A stretch of DNA of 37,824 bases, from contig CAIYET010000190.1 in assembly GCA_903925285.1 (NCBI GenBank), positions 1 through 37,824 on the forward strand, written 5' to 3'. Below the pieces are notes generated by a model that saw only the letters and a list, made by a program, of their open reading frames with translations, was not told the DNA's origin and searched no databases. This DNA comes from Candidatus Hydrogenedentota bacterium (GTDB taxonomy: Bacteria > Hydrogenedentota > Hydrogenedentia > Hydrogenedentales > SLHB01). Shown piece after piece: positions 1 to 7,647 of the stretch. Positions within the stretch are counted from its first letter, which is position 1. Every line of letters begins with the position of its first letter. A program made the translations under genes and the position numbers.

Positions 1-33
1 TCAATCGGCCTGTCGGCAAACCGGCTTGGACTG

Positions 34-435
34 TCAGATCCCCCGTTCCCGCAAGAAGGCGTCTATTCTCTCGCGATGGTCTCCCTGGACTTCCACCGAA
101 TCCTCGAACGCTTTGCCACCGGCGGCGCAACGTTTCTTGAGCAATGCGAGCAGCGCGCCGGTGTCGCCACAGACATTGCGAATGATGGTGACCGTTTTCC
201 CGGCGCCGCGCTTTTCGAGGGAGATGGGCCAGCCCCCTTTCTTTGTTCGCGCGATACGGAATTCGGATTTCGTTTCGTTTGCGGGCGTCCTTGCAGGAGC
301 CGCAGCAAGGCATTCAGGCGTCTCCACGCGCAGTTCGGAAAATGGATTCGAGGCCAATGACGGCCCCGAATTGACCAGTTGCTGCGCGGCAGACGTCGGC
401 CTCGCCGTATCCACTCGTCTCGCTTTCTCTCTCAT
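34..435 (-). CDS. SUI1/eIF1-like (YciH-type) protein
   Basis: A 133-residue protein whose C-terminal ~75 residues look like the SUI1/eIF1 fold. A basic KKGG segment (66-69) is followed by KTVTIIRNV (80-88), a helix ending in LLKKRCAAGG (98-107) and the signature VQGDHRERI (116-124). In the bacterial YciH family this domain resembles eIF1 and is thought to affect start-codon selection; the exact bacterial role is not settled. The first ~55 residues are low-complexity and unassigned. The chosen ATG has GAGGA eight bases upstream; the open frame continues upstream, but there it is only an antisense-type shadow of the glycosyltransferase gene. It is last in the minus-strand series apt, HAD, glycosyltransferase, 101 bp after the glycosyltransferase stop, so it may be cotranscribed. 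Domain call firm, function moderate. Confidence 0.85.
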   Translation of the reverse strand: MREKARRVDTARPTSAAQQLVNSGPSLASNPFSELRVETPECLAAAPARTPANETKSEFRIARTKKGGWPISLEKRGAGKTVTIIRNVCGDTGALLALLKKRCAAGGKAFEDSVEVQGDHRERIDAFLRERGI

Positions 436-536
436 AACCGCATTCCTCAGATATCCCAGGCCGTTCGCAGGTAAATACACCGCCTTAGAGTTCAAATTTG
501 CTCGACCGCTCGTTATAAAACGCAGGGGCCAAGGGA

Positions 537-2501
537 TCACCATACGAAGAAGCCTAGGTAGGCGGAGACCGCCCAGCAGGCGAACAACGCGTGGATGACT
601 GGACGGGCAGGCCCCCATCGCAGCATCTTCTCGAACCCCACCGCGCCGAGCAGCGCGAGACTCGATAGCGCGCCAAGGGCGTAGAACGCCTTCACAACGC
701 AGTAGAACGGGTTGGTGAGGAAGAGAAGGAGCAGCGCGGCGAAATAGATCCCAACGCACAGCGCGGCAAGAATGAGGCCGGACGAGGACGACTTCACGGG
801 ACGGCTTAATGTCGCTGCCAGGCCGATCAGAATCGCGAGCGTGGGAAGTAGCGCGAACCACATACCCGGCAACACGAACCCGTAGTTCCAGTGCGGCATC
901 GTCTCGAGATCGGCCATTCCGCTGATAAAACCGTCCATCCAAAGCGTCGAATAGATCCCGTCCCAAAAACTGTAGACACCGGAAAAAATCGGATGTATCA
1001 GCGCGTCGCCAAACGCCAGCAGTTGGTTCGGCGTACGGTAGCCGGGATCCTGCCACCACTCGATGCCGCGCACCGCTTCCCAGCCGCCCATAAACGGGCG
1101 GCCGAACTCGATGTAGTTGCGGAAGTAATACCATCCTGCGATCAAACCCGCGAGGCCAAACACGATAGACAGTGCCTTGATAGTCCGCGCCGCCACGCGA
1201 CGCGCCGAACCTTCGCCCGCACATCCCGCGTAGATAATCGCAAAGGCCACCGGGAACATGATCAACAAAGCGGTGACTTTGGCCAGCAACGCCAAGCCGA
1301 GCACGAGTCCGATCGCAACGCATTGGCGCAAGCGAAATTGTTCCCGCTGCTGGAGGAGCGCAATCGCCAGGAGGACCACACAGCCGATCAGCAAGCCCGC
1401 GAGCGGTTCGTTCGACACGTACTGCGAACGGTAGAGGTTCATCGGCATCAGCCCGCCAAGAACCGTCGCGAGCGTCTGCACGTCCCCGCGGGCGGGAAAC
1501 ACGCGACGGGCCGTGCGGTAACACAACTCGACCTGTGCTGCCCCGCACAGGATGGGCACAATCCGCAGCAGACAAACGAGCGACTCGTCAGGAAGCACCC
1601 CCTCGATAACCCGGAAAAGTAGAGCGCTAATAAAATAATAAAGCGGTGCTTGAGACATCTGCCAGCCTTCGCTCGCCAGCGGGACGTGCCATGTCCGCGC
1701 TATATATTCGATGTAATCGAAATGGCCCGCCTGGTCGAATCCGAGGCCCAACGGAAGCTTCCACATGTTGTTCGCGCTCAATACCAGCCAGCCGCCGAGG
1801 ACGATCCAGCGTACCGTGCTGGGCGGTAAGGCGGCCTGCACGCCGGGATAGCGGCGAAGCGCAAGGCTGCACGCAAACGCTGCGGCGAAGATCGCCGCGT
1901 ACACGGGCAACCACTCCGCGAAAACTTCGGGAATGGACATTATTTCTTGCGCAGGCTCGTAGGGATGCGCGCGCTCCACGGGCACGGCGGGCGTCCAGAT
2001 CCGGCCGTCGTTGCTCGCTTCCCACGGCTCCCCCGAATATAGCCCGAGTTCCGGGCAGTAGGCGATCAGGCATGCGGGACCGTTCCGATTTAGTACTGTG
2101 ATACGCACCGTGTGCGCGCCCGGCGTGAGTCTGGGCGTGAGATCGACGGTGCATGGCTCTTTCCAGCGACTCAAATCGTCGGGCGCTTCGAAGACGCAAT
2201 CGCCATCGAGGAAAACGCTCGCCGCACGCATGCCCTGGATGTGCAGGATCGCAACTGCCGGGGCCTTCTCGACCACGAACGTCGTACGATATCTACGGAT
2301 GACTTCGCCCGCCGCATGGGCTTTCAACGTAACCGGTTCATCGAGCCGGATCCATTGCGCGCCGTCGCGATCATACAGAAAGGGAATGTTGGGATCGTGC
2401 CGAATCGCATACACACCGTACGCGCCGACCAAGACGCCGGCCAAGACCGCTGCCGCTATCGCGAGCCACGCCATGCGGTTTAGGCTCGAAAACCGTGCCA
2501 T
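537..2501 (-). CDS. GT-C-type membrane glycosyltransferase with an N-terminal jelly-roll-like domain
   Basis: 654 residues. TM1 is at about 10-33. An extracytoplasmic beta-rich region follows at about 44-160, with VFLDGD, W and VDLTPRLTPGAHTVRI, the pattern of galactose-binding-like jelly rolls seen in GH2 and rhamnosidase accessory domains. After that come 9-11 further membrane spans. The loop GFDQAGHFDYIEY (D256, H260), followed by SQAPLYY, is the acidic first-loop signature of ArnT/PMT-type GT-C enzymes, which use polyprenyl-phosphate sugars on the outer face of the membrane. Acceptor and sugar cannot be read from sequence. The ATG at 2501 has AGAAGGG just upstream and lies 10 bp after the HAD stop; a longer in-frame start would overlap the HAD gene and is less likely. 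Family call fairly sure, substrate unknown. Confidence 0.85.
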   Translation of the reverse strand: MARFSSLNRMAWLAIAAAVLAGVLVGAYGVYAIRHDPNIPFLYDRDGAQWIRLDEPVTLKAHAAGEVIRRYRTTFVVEKAPAVAILHIQGMRAASVFLDGDCVFEAPDDLSRWKEPCTVDLTPRLTPGAHTVRITVLNRNGPACLIAYCPELGLYSGEPWEASNDGRIWTPAVPVERAHPYEPAQEIMSIPEVFAEWLPVYAAIFAAAFACSLALRRYPGVQAALPPSTVRWIVLGGWLVLSANNMWKLPLGLGFDQAGHFDYIEYIARTWHVPLASEGWQMSQAPLYYFISALLFRVIEGVLPDESLVCLLRIVPILCGAAQVELCYRTARRVFPARGDVQTLATVLGGLMPMNLYRSQYVSNEPLAGLLIGCVVLLAIALLQQREQFRLRQCVAIGLVLGLALLAKVTALLIMFPVAFAIIYAGCAGEGSARRVAARTIKALSIVFGLAGLIAGWYYFRNYIEFGRPFMGGWEAVRGIEWWQDPGYRTPNQLLAFGDALIHPIFSGVYSFWDGIYSTLWMDGFISGMADLETMPHWNYGFVLPGMWFALLPTLAILIGLAATLSRPVKSSSSGLILAALCVGIYFAALLLLFLTNPFYCVVKAFYALGALSSLALLGAVGFEKMLRWGPARPVIHALFACWAVSAYLGFFVW

Positions 2502-2511
2502 GGCATCCCTT

Positions 2512-3354
2512 CTACGCAGGAAGCAGGTAATCCAACAGCGCCCGGCCTTCGCCGAAATCCGCAATCATGATATCCGCGCCGGCGCGGATGAGGCGCTCGC
2601 GCTTGCGTTCGTCCCAACCGTGGCCCACGACTTCGTCCGACGCAACGCCGATGGCGATACAACCATTTTCCTTGCCGTTGCGGATCTCGACGGGCCCGTC
2701 GCCAACGGTCATCACCTCGACACCGTGCAACTGATGCGTCGCGATGATCTCTTTCAACACCTTCTCCTTCGAGTACTCCTCGATCGAGCGCACCGCACCC
2801 CAGATCTCGTCGAAATACGGCGCCGCACCGACCTTCGCCGCCTCATTGCGCACATCCTCGCGGTCGGTGCCGCTGAATACGTACAGCGTAACGCCCGTGT
2901 CGCGCAGCATCCGCACGAAATCGAGCGCGCCGCGCAACGTGGCCTGTTCGACGCTCAGTTCGCCGGATTCGAGCTTCGCGATGCGCTGGCCGACCGGCAC
3001 CATCAGCCGGTCGTTGTAGATCTCTTTGTAGCCATACGGATCGAGAATCTTCTCCTCCGGCACAAGGCCGTGCGCGCGGATCATCTCGACGAGCGTCTGC
3101 ATCTGGAAGATGGTCTGGATGCCCGTCGTCTCATCGATCACACGGTTCACCTCGTCGACGATGTCCGGCGTCGGCGTCGTGTCGCCGCAGATCATCTCGA
3201 CCATGACCGGCGCCATGATATGCTGCCAGCCCTCGCGCAACACGCTGATTGTCCCGTCGAAATCGAACAGGGCATGTTTCAGCCGCCCGCGTTCCACCTC
3301 ATGAATAATCTCGATCTGCGTTCCCGGCAAATAATTCCGCATGGACTGTCTCAT
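2512..3354 (-). CDS. HAD-superfamily phosphatase
   Basis: 280 residues with all four HAD motifs: DFDGT (31-35, nucleophile D31, acid/base D33), motif II FSGTD (S161/T163), the motif III lysine near K198, and motif IV GDGPVE (D219, E223). A ~110-residue helical cap lies between motifs I and II, as in C1-type HADs such as phosphoglycolate phosphatase. The enzyme should be a cytosolic Mg2+-dependent phosphomonoesterase; its substrate is not predictable. The start overlaps the apt stop by four bases (ATGA), which implies translational coupling; a second ATG at 3342 is possible. Lying between apt and a glycosyltransferase, it could act on a nucleotide or sugar phosphate, but this is only context. 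Confidence 0.9.
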   Translation of the reverse strand: MRQSMRNYLPGTQIEIIHEVERGRLKHALFDFDGTISVLREGWQHIMAPVMVEMICGDTTPTPDIVDEVNRVIDETTGIQTIFQMQTLVEMIRAHGLVPEEKILDPYGYKEIYNDRLMVPVGQRIAKLESGELSVEQATLRGALDFVRMLRDTGVTLYVFSGTDREDVRNEAAKVGAAPYFDEIWGAVRSIEEYSKEKVLKEIIATHQLHGVEVMTVGDGPVEIRNGKENGCIAIGVASDEVVGHGWDERKRERLIRAGADIMIADFGEGRALLDYLLPA

Positions 3355-3872
3355 TCTCCTTCAAACTGCACCAACACATGTACCGGCAACCCCGCGAGTT
3401 TGTCGCGTCCTTTAAGCTCCGGCAACTCGACAACAAACGCCACCTCGACGATTTCCGCGCCGAGTTTCTTCACCAAATTCGCCATCGCCGCCATCGTTCC
3501 ACCCGTCGCCAACAGATCGTCGACCAAGACGACGCGGTCGCCCGGCTTTAGCGCATCGAGATGGATCTCGAGCGTGTCCTTACCGTATTCGAGGTCGAAT
3601 TCCTCGGCGATCGTGTCCGCAGGCAGCTTTCCCTTCTTGCGCACCGGCACGAAGCCAAGCCCCATCGCATAGGCCAGCGCCGCGCCGAAAATAAAGCCGC
3701 GCGCGTCCGCGCCCACGATGGCCGCGATGTCCTGGCCTACATAGCGCGCCTTCCAACCGTCGATAATCTCCCGAAATGCGGGGCCGTTCATAACCAAGGT
3801 CGTGATGTCCTTGAACTGAATCCCCGGCTTCGGAAAATCAGGGACATTACGTATCAGCGATGCAAGATCCAT
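3351..3872 (-). CDS. apt: Adenine phosphoribosyltransferase
   Basis: Purine salvage: adenine plus PRPP gives AMP and pyrophosphate in the cytosol. The N-terminus LIRNVPDFPKPGIQFKDIT is the Apt-specific signature, GADARGFIFGAALAY is the hood region, and VVLVDDLLATGGTM (about 115-128) is the PRPP-binding loop of type I phosphoribosyltransferases. Length (173) is normal for Apt. I chose the second in-frame ATG because GGAG sits six bases before it; the first ATG (3884) has no ribosome-binding site and would add only META. It is the first gene of the minus-strand group and overlaps the HAD gene by four bases. Confidence 0.97.
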   Translation of the reverse strand: MDLASLIRNVPDFPKPGIQFKDITTLVMNGPAFREIIDGWKARYVGQDIAAIVGADARGFIFGAALAYAMGLGFVPVRKKGKLPADTIAEEFDLEYGKDTLEIHLDALKPGDRVVLVDDLLATGGTMAAMANLVKKLGAEIVEVAFVVELPELKGRDKLAGLPVHVLVQFEGE

Positions 3873-3899
3873 AGCCGTCTCCATCCGTTACGGTTCAGA

Positions 3900-3927
3900 C
3901 GAATAGCATGACGTTTTTCGACCGCAA
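3900..3927 (-). promoter_or_regulatory. Candidate promoter for apt operon
   Basis: On the minus strand TTGCGG (3922-3927) is followed after 16 bases by TATTCG (3900-3905), preceded by TG two bases upstream (TGCTATTCG, an extended -10 form). It lies 28 bp before the apt start, a normal distance. Consensus match is only moderate. Confidence 0.35.
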
Positions 3928-3963
3928 TTTACAAGATCCAGATCGAGGCTTCCGCGCCCGCTA

Positions 3964-4009
3964 TCTCAAATCTCAGATCTCAGATCTCAGATCTCAGATC
4001 TCAAATCTC
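3964..4009. repeat. Heptamer array, TCTCAGA class
   Basis: Six perfect or one-base variants of a 7-bp unit (TCTCAAA, four TCTCAGA, TCTCAAA) plus a half unit. Each junction of two units creates AGATCT, so the array is locally palindromic. It lies in the 228-bp space between the divergent apt and small membrane protein genes. The rest of that space holds only the candidate apt promoter and a ribosome-binding site. Confidence 0.9.
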
Positions 4010-4100
4010 GCTGTTGGAACCCAATCGGGCGATTCCGTACAATCTCCTACGCGGCTCGAAGTACACATTGCGCAGGCTACGCGAACCGGTAAAGGCATAA

Positions 4101-4370
4101 ATGAGAATCTCCTACGAATATGCGCGGATCGGCGTCATCGCCAACGCAGTCGTTCTGCTCGTAGCCCAGTTTCTCCCGGTCCCCCTTCATGTTTGGGTAG
4201 AGAAGGGCTTGATCGTTACCGGAGCGGCGATGCTGTCGCTCGCAACGCGATGCCCGGTTACAGACGAACTGAGCGACCTGCGCCGCAAGAACCGGCTCGT
4301 CGGTTGGGCTGTGACCTTTCTCTTGATAGTCGTCGCGAAGATTGTCCTGCGAGTTCCGATTGACCAGTAG
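4101..4370 (+). CDS. Small membrane protein of unknown function
   Basis: 89 residues with three hydrophobic segments at about 10-28, 32-47 and 66-84, the middle one ending at a Cys (TRCPVT). The polar stretch DELSDLRRKNR separates the second and third segments, so three spans are likely. AAAGG sits five bases before the ATG. I do not recognise a family; the arrangement is vaguely like other small inner-membrane proteins with a TxxCP motif. It is divergent from apt and is followed immediately by a heptamer hairpin. Opposite-strand frames here look like shadows because the hydrophobic periodicity is only in this frame. Confidence 0.6.
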   Translation: MRISYEYARIGVIANAVVLLVAQFLPVPLHVWVEKGLIVTGAAMLSLATRCPVTDELSDLRRKNRLVGWAVTFLLIVVAKIVLRVPIDQ

Positions 4371-4376
4371 ACTGTC

Positions 4377-4447
4377 AAAAAGGATGAAGGATGAATTACC
4401 GCACGCGCACTTCCTAAAGCCTACAGCCTCTTTCATCCTTCATCATT
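4377..4447. repeat. Heptamer hairpin, GGATGAA class with AGGCTGT-class centre
   Basis: Left arm AAGGATGAAGGATGAA and right arm TTTCATCCTTCATCATT form an inverted repeat. Between them lies CACTTCCTAAAGCCTACAG, which is the core and unit of the AGGCTGT family found at 30121, 31456 and 33194. It starts seven bases after the stop codon at 4370 and ends before the promoter of the next gene, so it could act as a terminator. Confidence 0.85.
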
Positions 4448-4460
4448 GGATTATTGAGGT

Positions 4461-4488
4461 TTGCCTTTTTCACGCGGCGTGGTATAGT
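4461..4488 (+). promoter_or_regulatory. Candidate sigma-70-type promoter for the TPR gene
   Basis: TTGCCT (4461-4466), 16-base spacer, TATAGT (4483-4488) with an upstream TGG giving the extended -10 TGGTATAGT. Predicted leader about 45 bases containing GGAGAG before the ATG at 4539. Confidence 0.5.
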
Positions 4489-4538
4489 GGTGGTGGCGGC
4501 GATTCGCGGGCAACCCGCAAACTGGGTGGAGAGCGGAC

Positions 4539-5945
4539 ATGACCAAAGACGAAGCAAAGTCTCTACTGGCCGAAGCGGCAGAGTTGTGCAAGAACAGCCA
4601 GCATCTTCAGGCGCACACGTTGTTGACCGAGATCGACAAGGCGTTTCCCAACAGCGGACGGGTCACGCAACAGATCGCATTGTGTCTGATCGGCATGGGG
4701 CGGCTCGAAGAAGCGGACGCGGCCTGCAAGCGCATGGAGCAAATGTCGGGCGGCAATCTCGGCGAGGTCCGCGACCTGTTGGCCGCGGCACGACGCACAA
4801 GCGCGGCCTCCGGCACGACGCCTTCCGCCACGACCACGCCATCCGCTACCAACGAGTTCTTCGTCGAATCGGTCAACCCGGTATCGGACGAGGAGACCTG
4901 CGTGACCGGCCACGTCCTGCGCGGCGCGTTCTTCACGGGATCGATGGTATCGATCACGACGCCGGACGGATTGCCGCTACTCGCACCCGTGACGCGCCTC
5001 GCCACGCAGAACACCCCCATCAATGTCGTGCGCGAAGGGCCGCTCGCCGCAATGACGCTCAAAATCGAGCCGCTGTACATCGTCGTCGGCAGCAAGATCA
5101 CATCGAGCGATTCCGGGGCGGCATTCGCGCCGACCATGATCGTCGACAGCGGCCCCGGCGCGGGCAAACCCGCCGACCGGACGCCGCAGTTCCAGGACGT
5201 ACTCCGGCTCATTTCACAACACGCGTTCGTACAAGCCCGCGACGTACTCGACGCCATCCTCGCGTCGGATACGAGGAACCGCGAGGCCAACCGCCTCATC
5301 GCCCGCGTATACCTCGAAGCCGACGGCGACTTGCAGGACAATGCAAAGGCTCTCGAACACGTTATGACCGCCTACGAATCCGGTGGCCACGACGATCCCG
5401 CCGTGCTCGATGTGCTCGCGTTCGCACTCGGCGCCAACGGACGCCCAGAACATGGACTGCGCCATCTCGAACGCCTCTACGAAACCGCCGTGGACCCGCT
5501 CGCAAGAGAGAACTGCGCCAAGCGCATCGCAACCTATCGCGCGCGCTTCGAGATGCCAAATCTGTGGCAGTTCTTCGACGGGTTCGGAGCGATGATCCTC
5601 GAATCCTCCGACCTCGAACAGATTCGCAAAGCCATCGAAAACAAGAGCATCCCACACGACGCCGTATGCCGCAAGAACAAGATCGGCTCGATGCAACCCA
5701 TCCAAGACGGCATCGCCCTCGAATCCCCTGAAATCGCCAACCTATTCAAGGCCCCCTCCAAATCCTACACCCTGCTCGACACACTCATCGGCGCACTCGT
5801 CGGCGTGATCATAGGCGTGGTACTCGGCATGATCCTCCACCTCCTCGAACCAATCGTCGGCCTGATCGCCGGCGGTGTCGCAGGAACCGTCCTAGGGGCA
5901 ATCGCGGGCATTCTGCACACCCTCGCAGCCGCAGCCAAACGCTAA
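4539..5945 (+). CDS. TPR protein with EF-Tu domain-2-like barrel and glycine-zipper membrane hairpin
   Basis: 468 residues, no known name. Residues 1-85 are helical and TPR-like (AAELCKNSQHLQAHTLLTEI, then ALCLIGMGRLEEADAACKRM). A Ser/Thr/Ala linker spans 86-104. Residues 105-190 read like domain 2 of translational GTPases: FFVESVNPV, TCVTGHVLRGAFFTGSMVSI, a spaced block, MTLKIE, VVGSKI. No GTPase domain is attached. A second TPR-like block (217-345) follows, then a conserved-looking stretch, then two Gly-rich hydrophobic segments (about 411-437 and 438-463; GALVGVIIGVVLG, GLIAGGVAGTVLGAIAG) ending in AAAAKR. There is no signal peptide, so the soluble part is probably cytosolic with a C-terminal membrane hairpin. 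GGAGAG precedes the ATG. Function unknown. Confidence 0.9.
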   Translation: MTKDEAKSLLAEAAELCKNSQHLQAHTLLTEIDKAFPNSGRVTQQIALCLIGMGRLEEADAACKRMEQMSGGNLGEVRDLLAAARRTSAASGTTPSATTTPSATNEFFVESVNPVSDEETCVTGHVLRGAFFTGSMVSITTPDGLPLLAPVTRLATQNTPINVVREGPLAAMTLKIEPLYIVVGSKITSSDSGAAFAPTMIVDSGPGAGKPADRTPQFQDVLRLISQHAFVQARDVLDAILASDTRNREANRLIARVYLEADGDLQDNAKALEHVMTAYESGGHDDPAVLDVLAFALGANGRPEHGLRHLERLYETAVDPLARENCAKRIATYRARFEMPNLWQFFDGFGAMILESSDLEQIRKAIENKSIPHDAVCRKNKIGSMQPIQDGIALESPEIANLFKAPSKSYTLLDTLIGALVGVIIGVVLGMILHLLEPIVGLIAGGVAGTVLGAIAGILHTLAAAAKR

Positions 5946-6025
5946 CCGGTTCGCAGACAACACGTCCAATACGCGCGTCCCAGGGAATTCAGGACGGCGA
6001 TTCAGTCGGCCATTCCAACTGTTTC

Positions 6026-6092
6026 GCCACGCCCCGTATTCCAATGCCAAGCGCACCTGTCTCAATTGCAGTTAGAATGCGGGGGGCGTGGC
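6026..6092. repeat. Inverted repeat upstream of the AlbA_2 gene, possible operator or hairpin
   Basis: GCCACGCCCCGTATTC at 6026-6041 is matched, with a one-base substitution and an extra GG, by GAATGCGGGGGGCGTGGC at 6075-6092, with a 33-base centre. It ends 24 bases before the candidate -10 of the downstream gene. It could be an operator or the terminator stem of the TPR gene; there is no clear T run. Confidence 0.55.
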
Positions 6093-6115
6093 AAAGTGCC
6101 ATTGCGTTTGACTCG

Positions 6116-6124
6116 TTGGTATAA
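6116..6124 (+). promoter_or_regulatory. Extended -10 promoter candidate for the AlbA_2 gene
   Basis: TGGTATAAT is a perfect extended -10 element. No good -35 hexamer is seen at the correct spacing, as is common for extended -10 promoters. Transcription from it would start near 6131, after the upstream ATG at 6124 but before the ATG at 6160; this decides the start of the next gene. Confidence 0.5.
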
Positions 6125-6159
6125 TGGTGCGTGGATTTCAGGCCACCGGCGACATCGGA

Positions 6160-7602
6160 ATGAATGCGAATGAACTGAAACGATTGACAGCTCTGGGTGA
6201 AGACAGCAGCCGCCAGTTCAAGCAAGATGTGGGGAACGCGGATTCGTTGGCCGCGGAAATGGTGGCGTTGTCGAACAGCGCGGGCGGTGTTATCCTTATT
6301 GGCGTGAAGGATGACGGCATGCGCATTGGCTTGTCGCCGACTGATGTTCGCCGAGTGAACCAACTCATCAGTAATGCCGCCACGCAGGGGATGCGTGGTC
6401 CGATTGTGCCACGCACAGAGAACATCAGCGTTGGCAAGGAACGCATTGTAGTCGTTTTGACGATCCCGGAAGGTCTGGATAAGCCCTATTTCGACCGCCA
6501 AGGCGTCATCTGGGTGAAGGCCGGGCCGGACAAACGGCGAGTCCAATCCAAAGAGGAACTTCAAAGGCTCTTTCAGACGGTGGGGCTTGTCGATGCGGAC
6601 GAGGTGCCAACGGAAGCCGGCGTGAACCGGGTGTCGCGTGCCAACTTCCGGGAGTTTGTGTCGGAGGTGTTTGGAGAAGAAATACCCGACAGCGACGGCG
6701 AACTCGCCAGACTGTTGGAAAACATGAATCTCGCACGTGGCGGGAGACTGAATCTAGCGGGCCTGCTTCTGTTCGGCGAACGGCCTCAGTCGGTGAAGCC
6801 CTCGTTTAAGGTCAAGGCCGTTCGTTATCCCGGAAGCGATATTGCCTCGGACACCTATCTGGACATGGAGGATTTTGAAGGAACACTGTCGGCACAGTTC
6901 GAGGGATCGCTCGCATTCATTCTTCGAAACCTCCCCAAAATTCAGCCAAAAGGACGTAGCGTCAACTCGCCTGGCAAACTGCCGATTCCGCGTATCGTGT
7001 TCGAGGAACTCCTCGTGAACGCGCTCGTCCACCGTGACTATTTCATCAATGGCGCTGTTCGCGTGTTTATCTTCGACGACCGCATCGAAATCATAAGTCC
7101 TGGATCACTCCCGAATCATTTGACTGTGGAGAAGGTCCGCGCGGGGAATTCGATCCTTCGCAACCCTATCTTGGCCTCTTTTTCGGCGAAAGGCGTATTG
7201 CCCTATCGCGGCCTCGGCACAGGCATACGCCGCGTTCTGAAGGAATGGCCCGCAGTGGACTTAGTCGATGATCGGGAAGCGTACACCTTTACCGCGCGCG
7301 TGAGGTTACCGAAGGAGCAGAAAACACCTGCCATGTCCAAGAAGAGAAATAAAGGCGCACCTGAACCGGAACCGAATGCACCTATAAATGCACCTTTATC
7401 CGGCGTCTTCAACGAAAATCAAACGCGCATCATGGAACTGATATCGGGTAATCCGCACATTTCCTACGATGACCTGGCGCAACGGCTTTCGAAAGACCGA
7501 AGCACGGTGATGCGAAACATCGGCAAGCTCAAAGAGCTGCGAGCACTGCGCAGAGTGGGTTCCAAGAAGACCGGCCATTGGGAACTCGCCAATCCAGACT
7601 GA
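6160..7602 (+). CDS. AlbA_2 (Schlafen-like) / HATPase / winged-helix regulator
   Basis: 480 residues in three parts. The N-terminal AlbA_2 domain (about 5-125) has SSRQFKQD, a conserved EMVALSNSAGG and ILIGVKDDG. A central GHKL-type ATPase (about 265-375) has the N-box FEELLVNALVHRDY, then SPGSLP and RGLGTGI as glycine motifs. A Pro/Asn linker leads to a winged helix-turn-helix (about 410-475; ISYDDLAQRLSKDRSTVMRNI). This is the architecture of the putative transcriptional regulators often annotated as RecG-like or divergent-AAA-domain proteins; they have no helicase motifs. It probably binds DNA and ATP in the cytosol. I prefer the ATG at 6160 over 6124 because the latter overlaps a TGGTATAAT element. 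A large inverted repeat upstream could be its own operator. It stands alone between repeats, with a convergent neighbour 45 bp away. Confidence 0.9.
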   Translation: MNANELKRLTALGEDSSRQFKQDVGNADSLAAEMVALSNSAGGVILIGVKDDGMRIGLSPTDVRRVNQLISNAATQGMRGPIVPRTENISVGKERIVVVLTIPEGLDKPYFDRQGVIWVKAGPDKRRVQSKEELQRLFQTVGLVDADEVPTEAGVNRVSRANFREFVSEVFGEEIPDSDGELARLLENMNLARGGRLNLAGLLLFGERPQSVKPSFKVKAVRYPGSDIASDTYLDMEDFEGTLSAQFEGSLAFILRNLPKIQPKGRSVNSPGKLPIPRIVFEELLVNALVHRDYFINGAVRVFIFDDRIEIISPGSLPNHLTVEKVRAGNSILRNPILASFSAKGVLPYRGLGTGIRRVLKEWPAVDLVDDREAYTFTARVRLPKEQKTPAMSKKRNKGAPEPEPNAPINAPLSGVFNENQTRIMELISGNPHISYDDLAQRLSKDRSTVMRNIGKLKELRALRRVGSKKTGHWELANPD

Positions 7603-7647
7603 CCGCTATCGCCGAACCGTGCGGCTGGCCACCGCGTCACTCGCGCG

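Noticed and set aside
34-1575. 513-residue minus frame
   Set aside because: Only its last 133 codons are a real gene (SUI1 protein); the rest is an out-of-frame, Arg-rich shadow of the glycosyltransferase gene.
2098-3672. Long plus-strand frame opposite the HAD and apt genes
   Set aside because: Composition and lack of motifs show it is the complement of clear minus-strand genes.
3964-4009. CRISPR array
   Set aside because: Units are 7 bp with no spacers and there are no cas genes.
4454-5731. 425-residue plus frame over the TPR gene
   Set aside because: Arg/Pro/His-rich shadow in another frame of the TPR protein gene.
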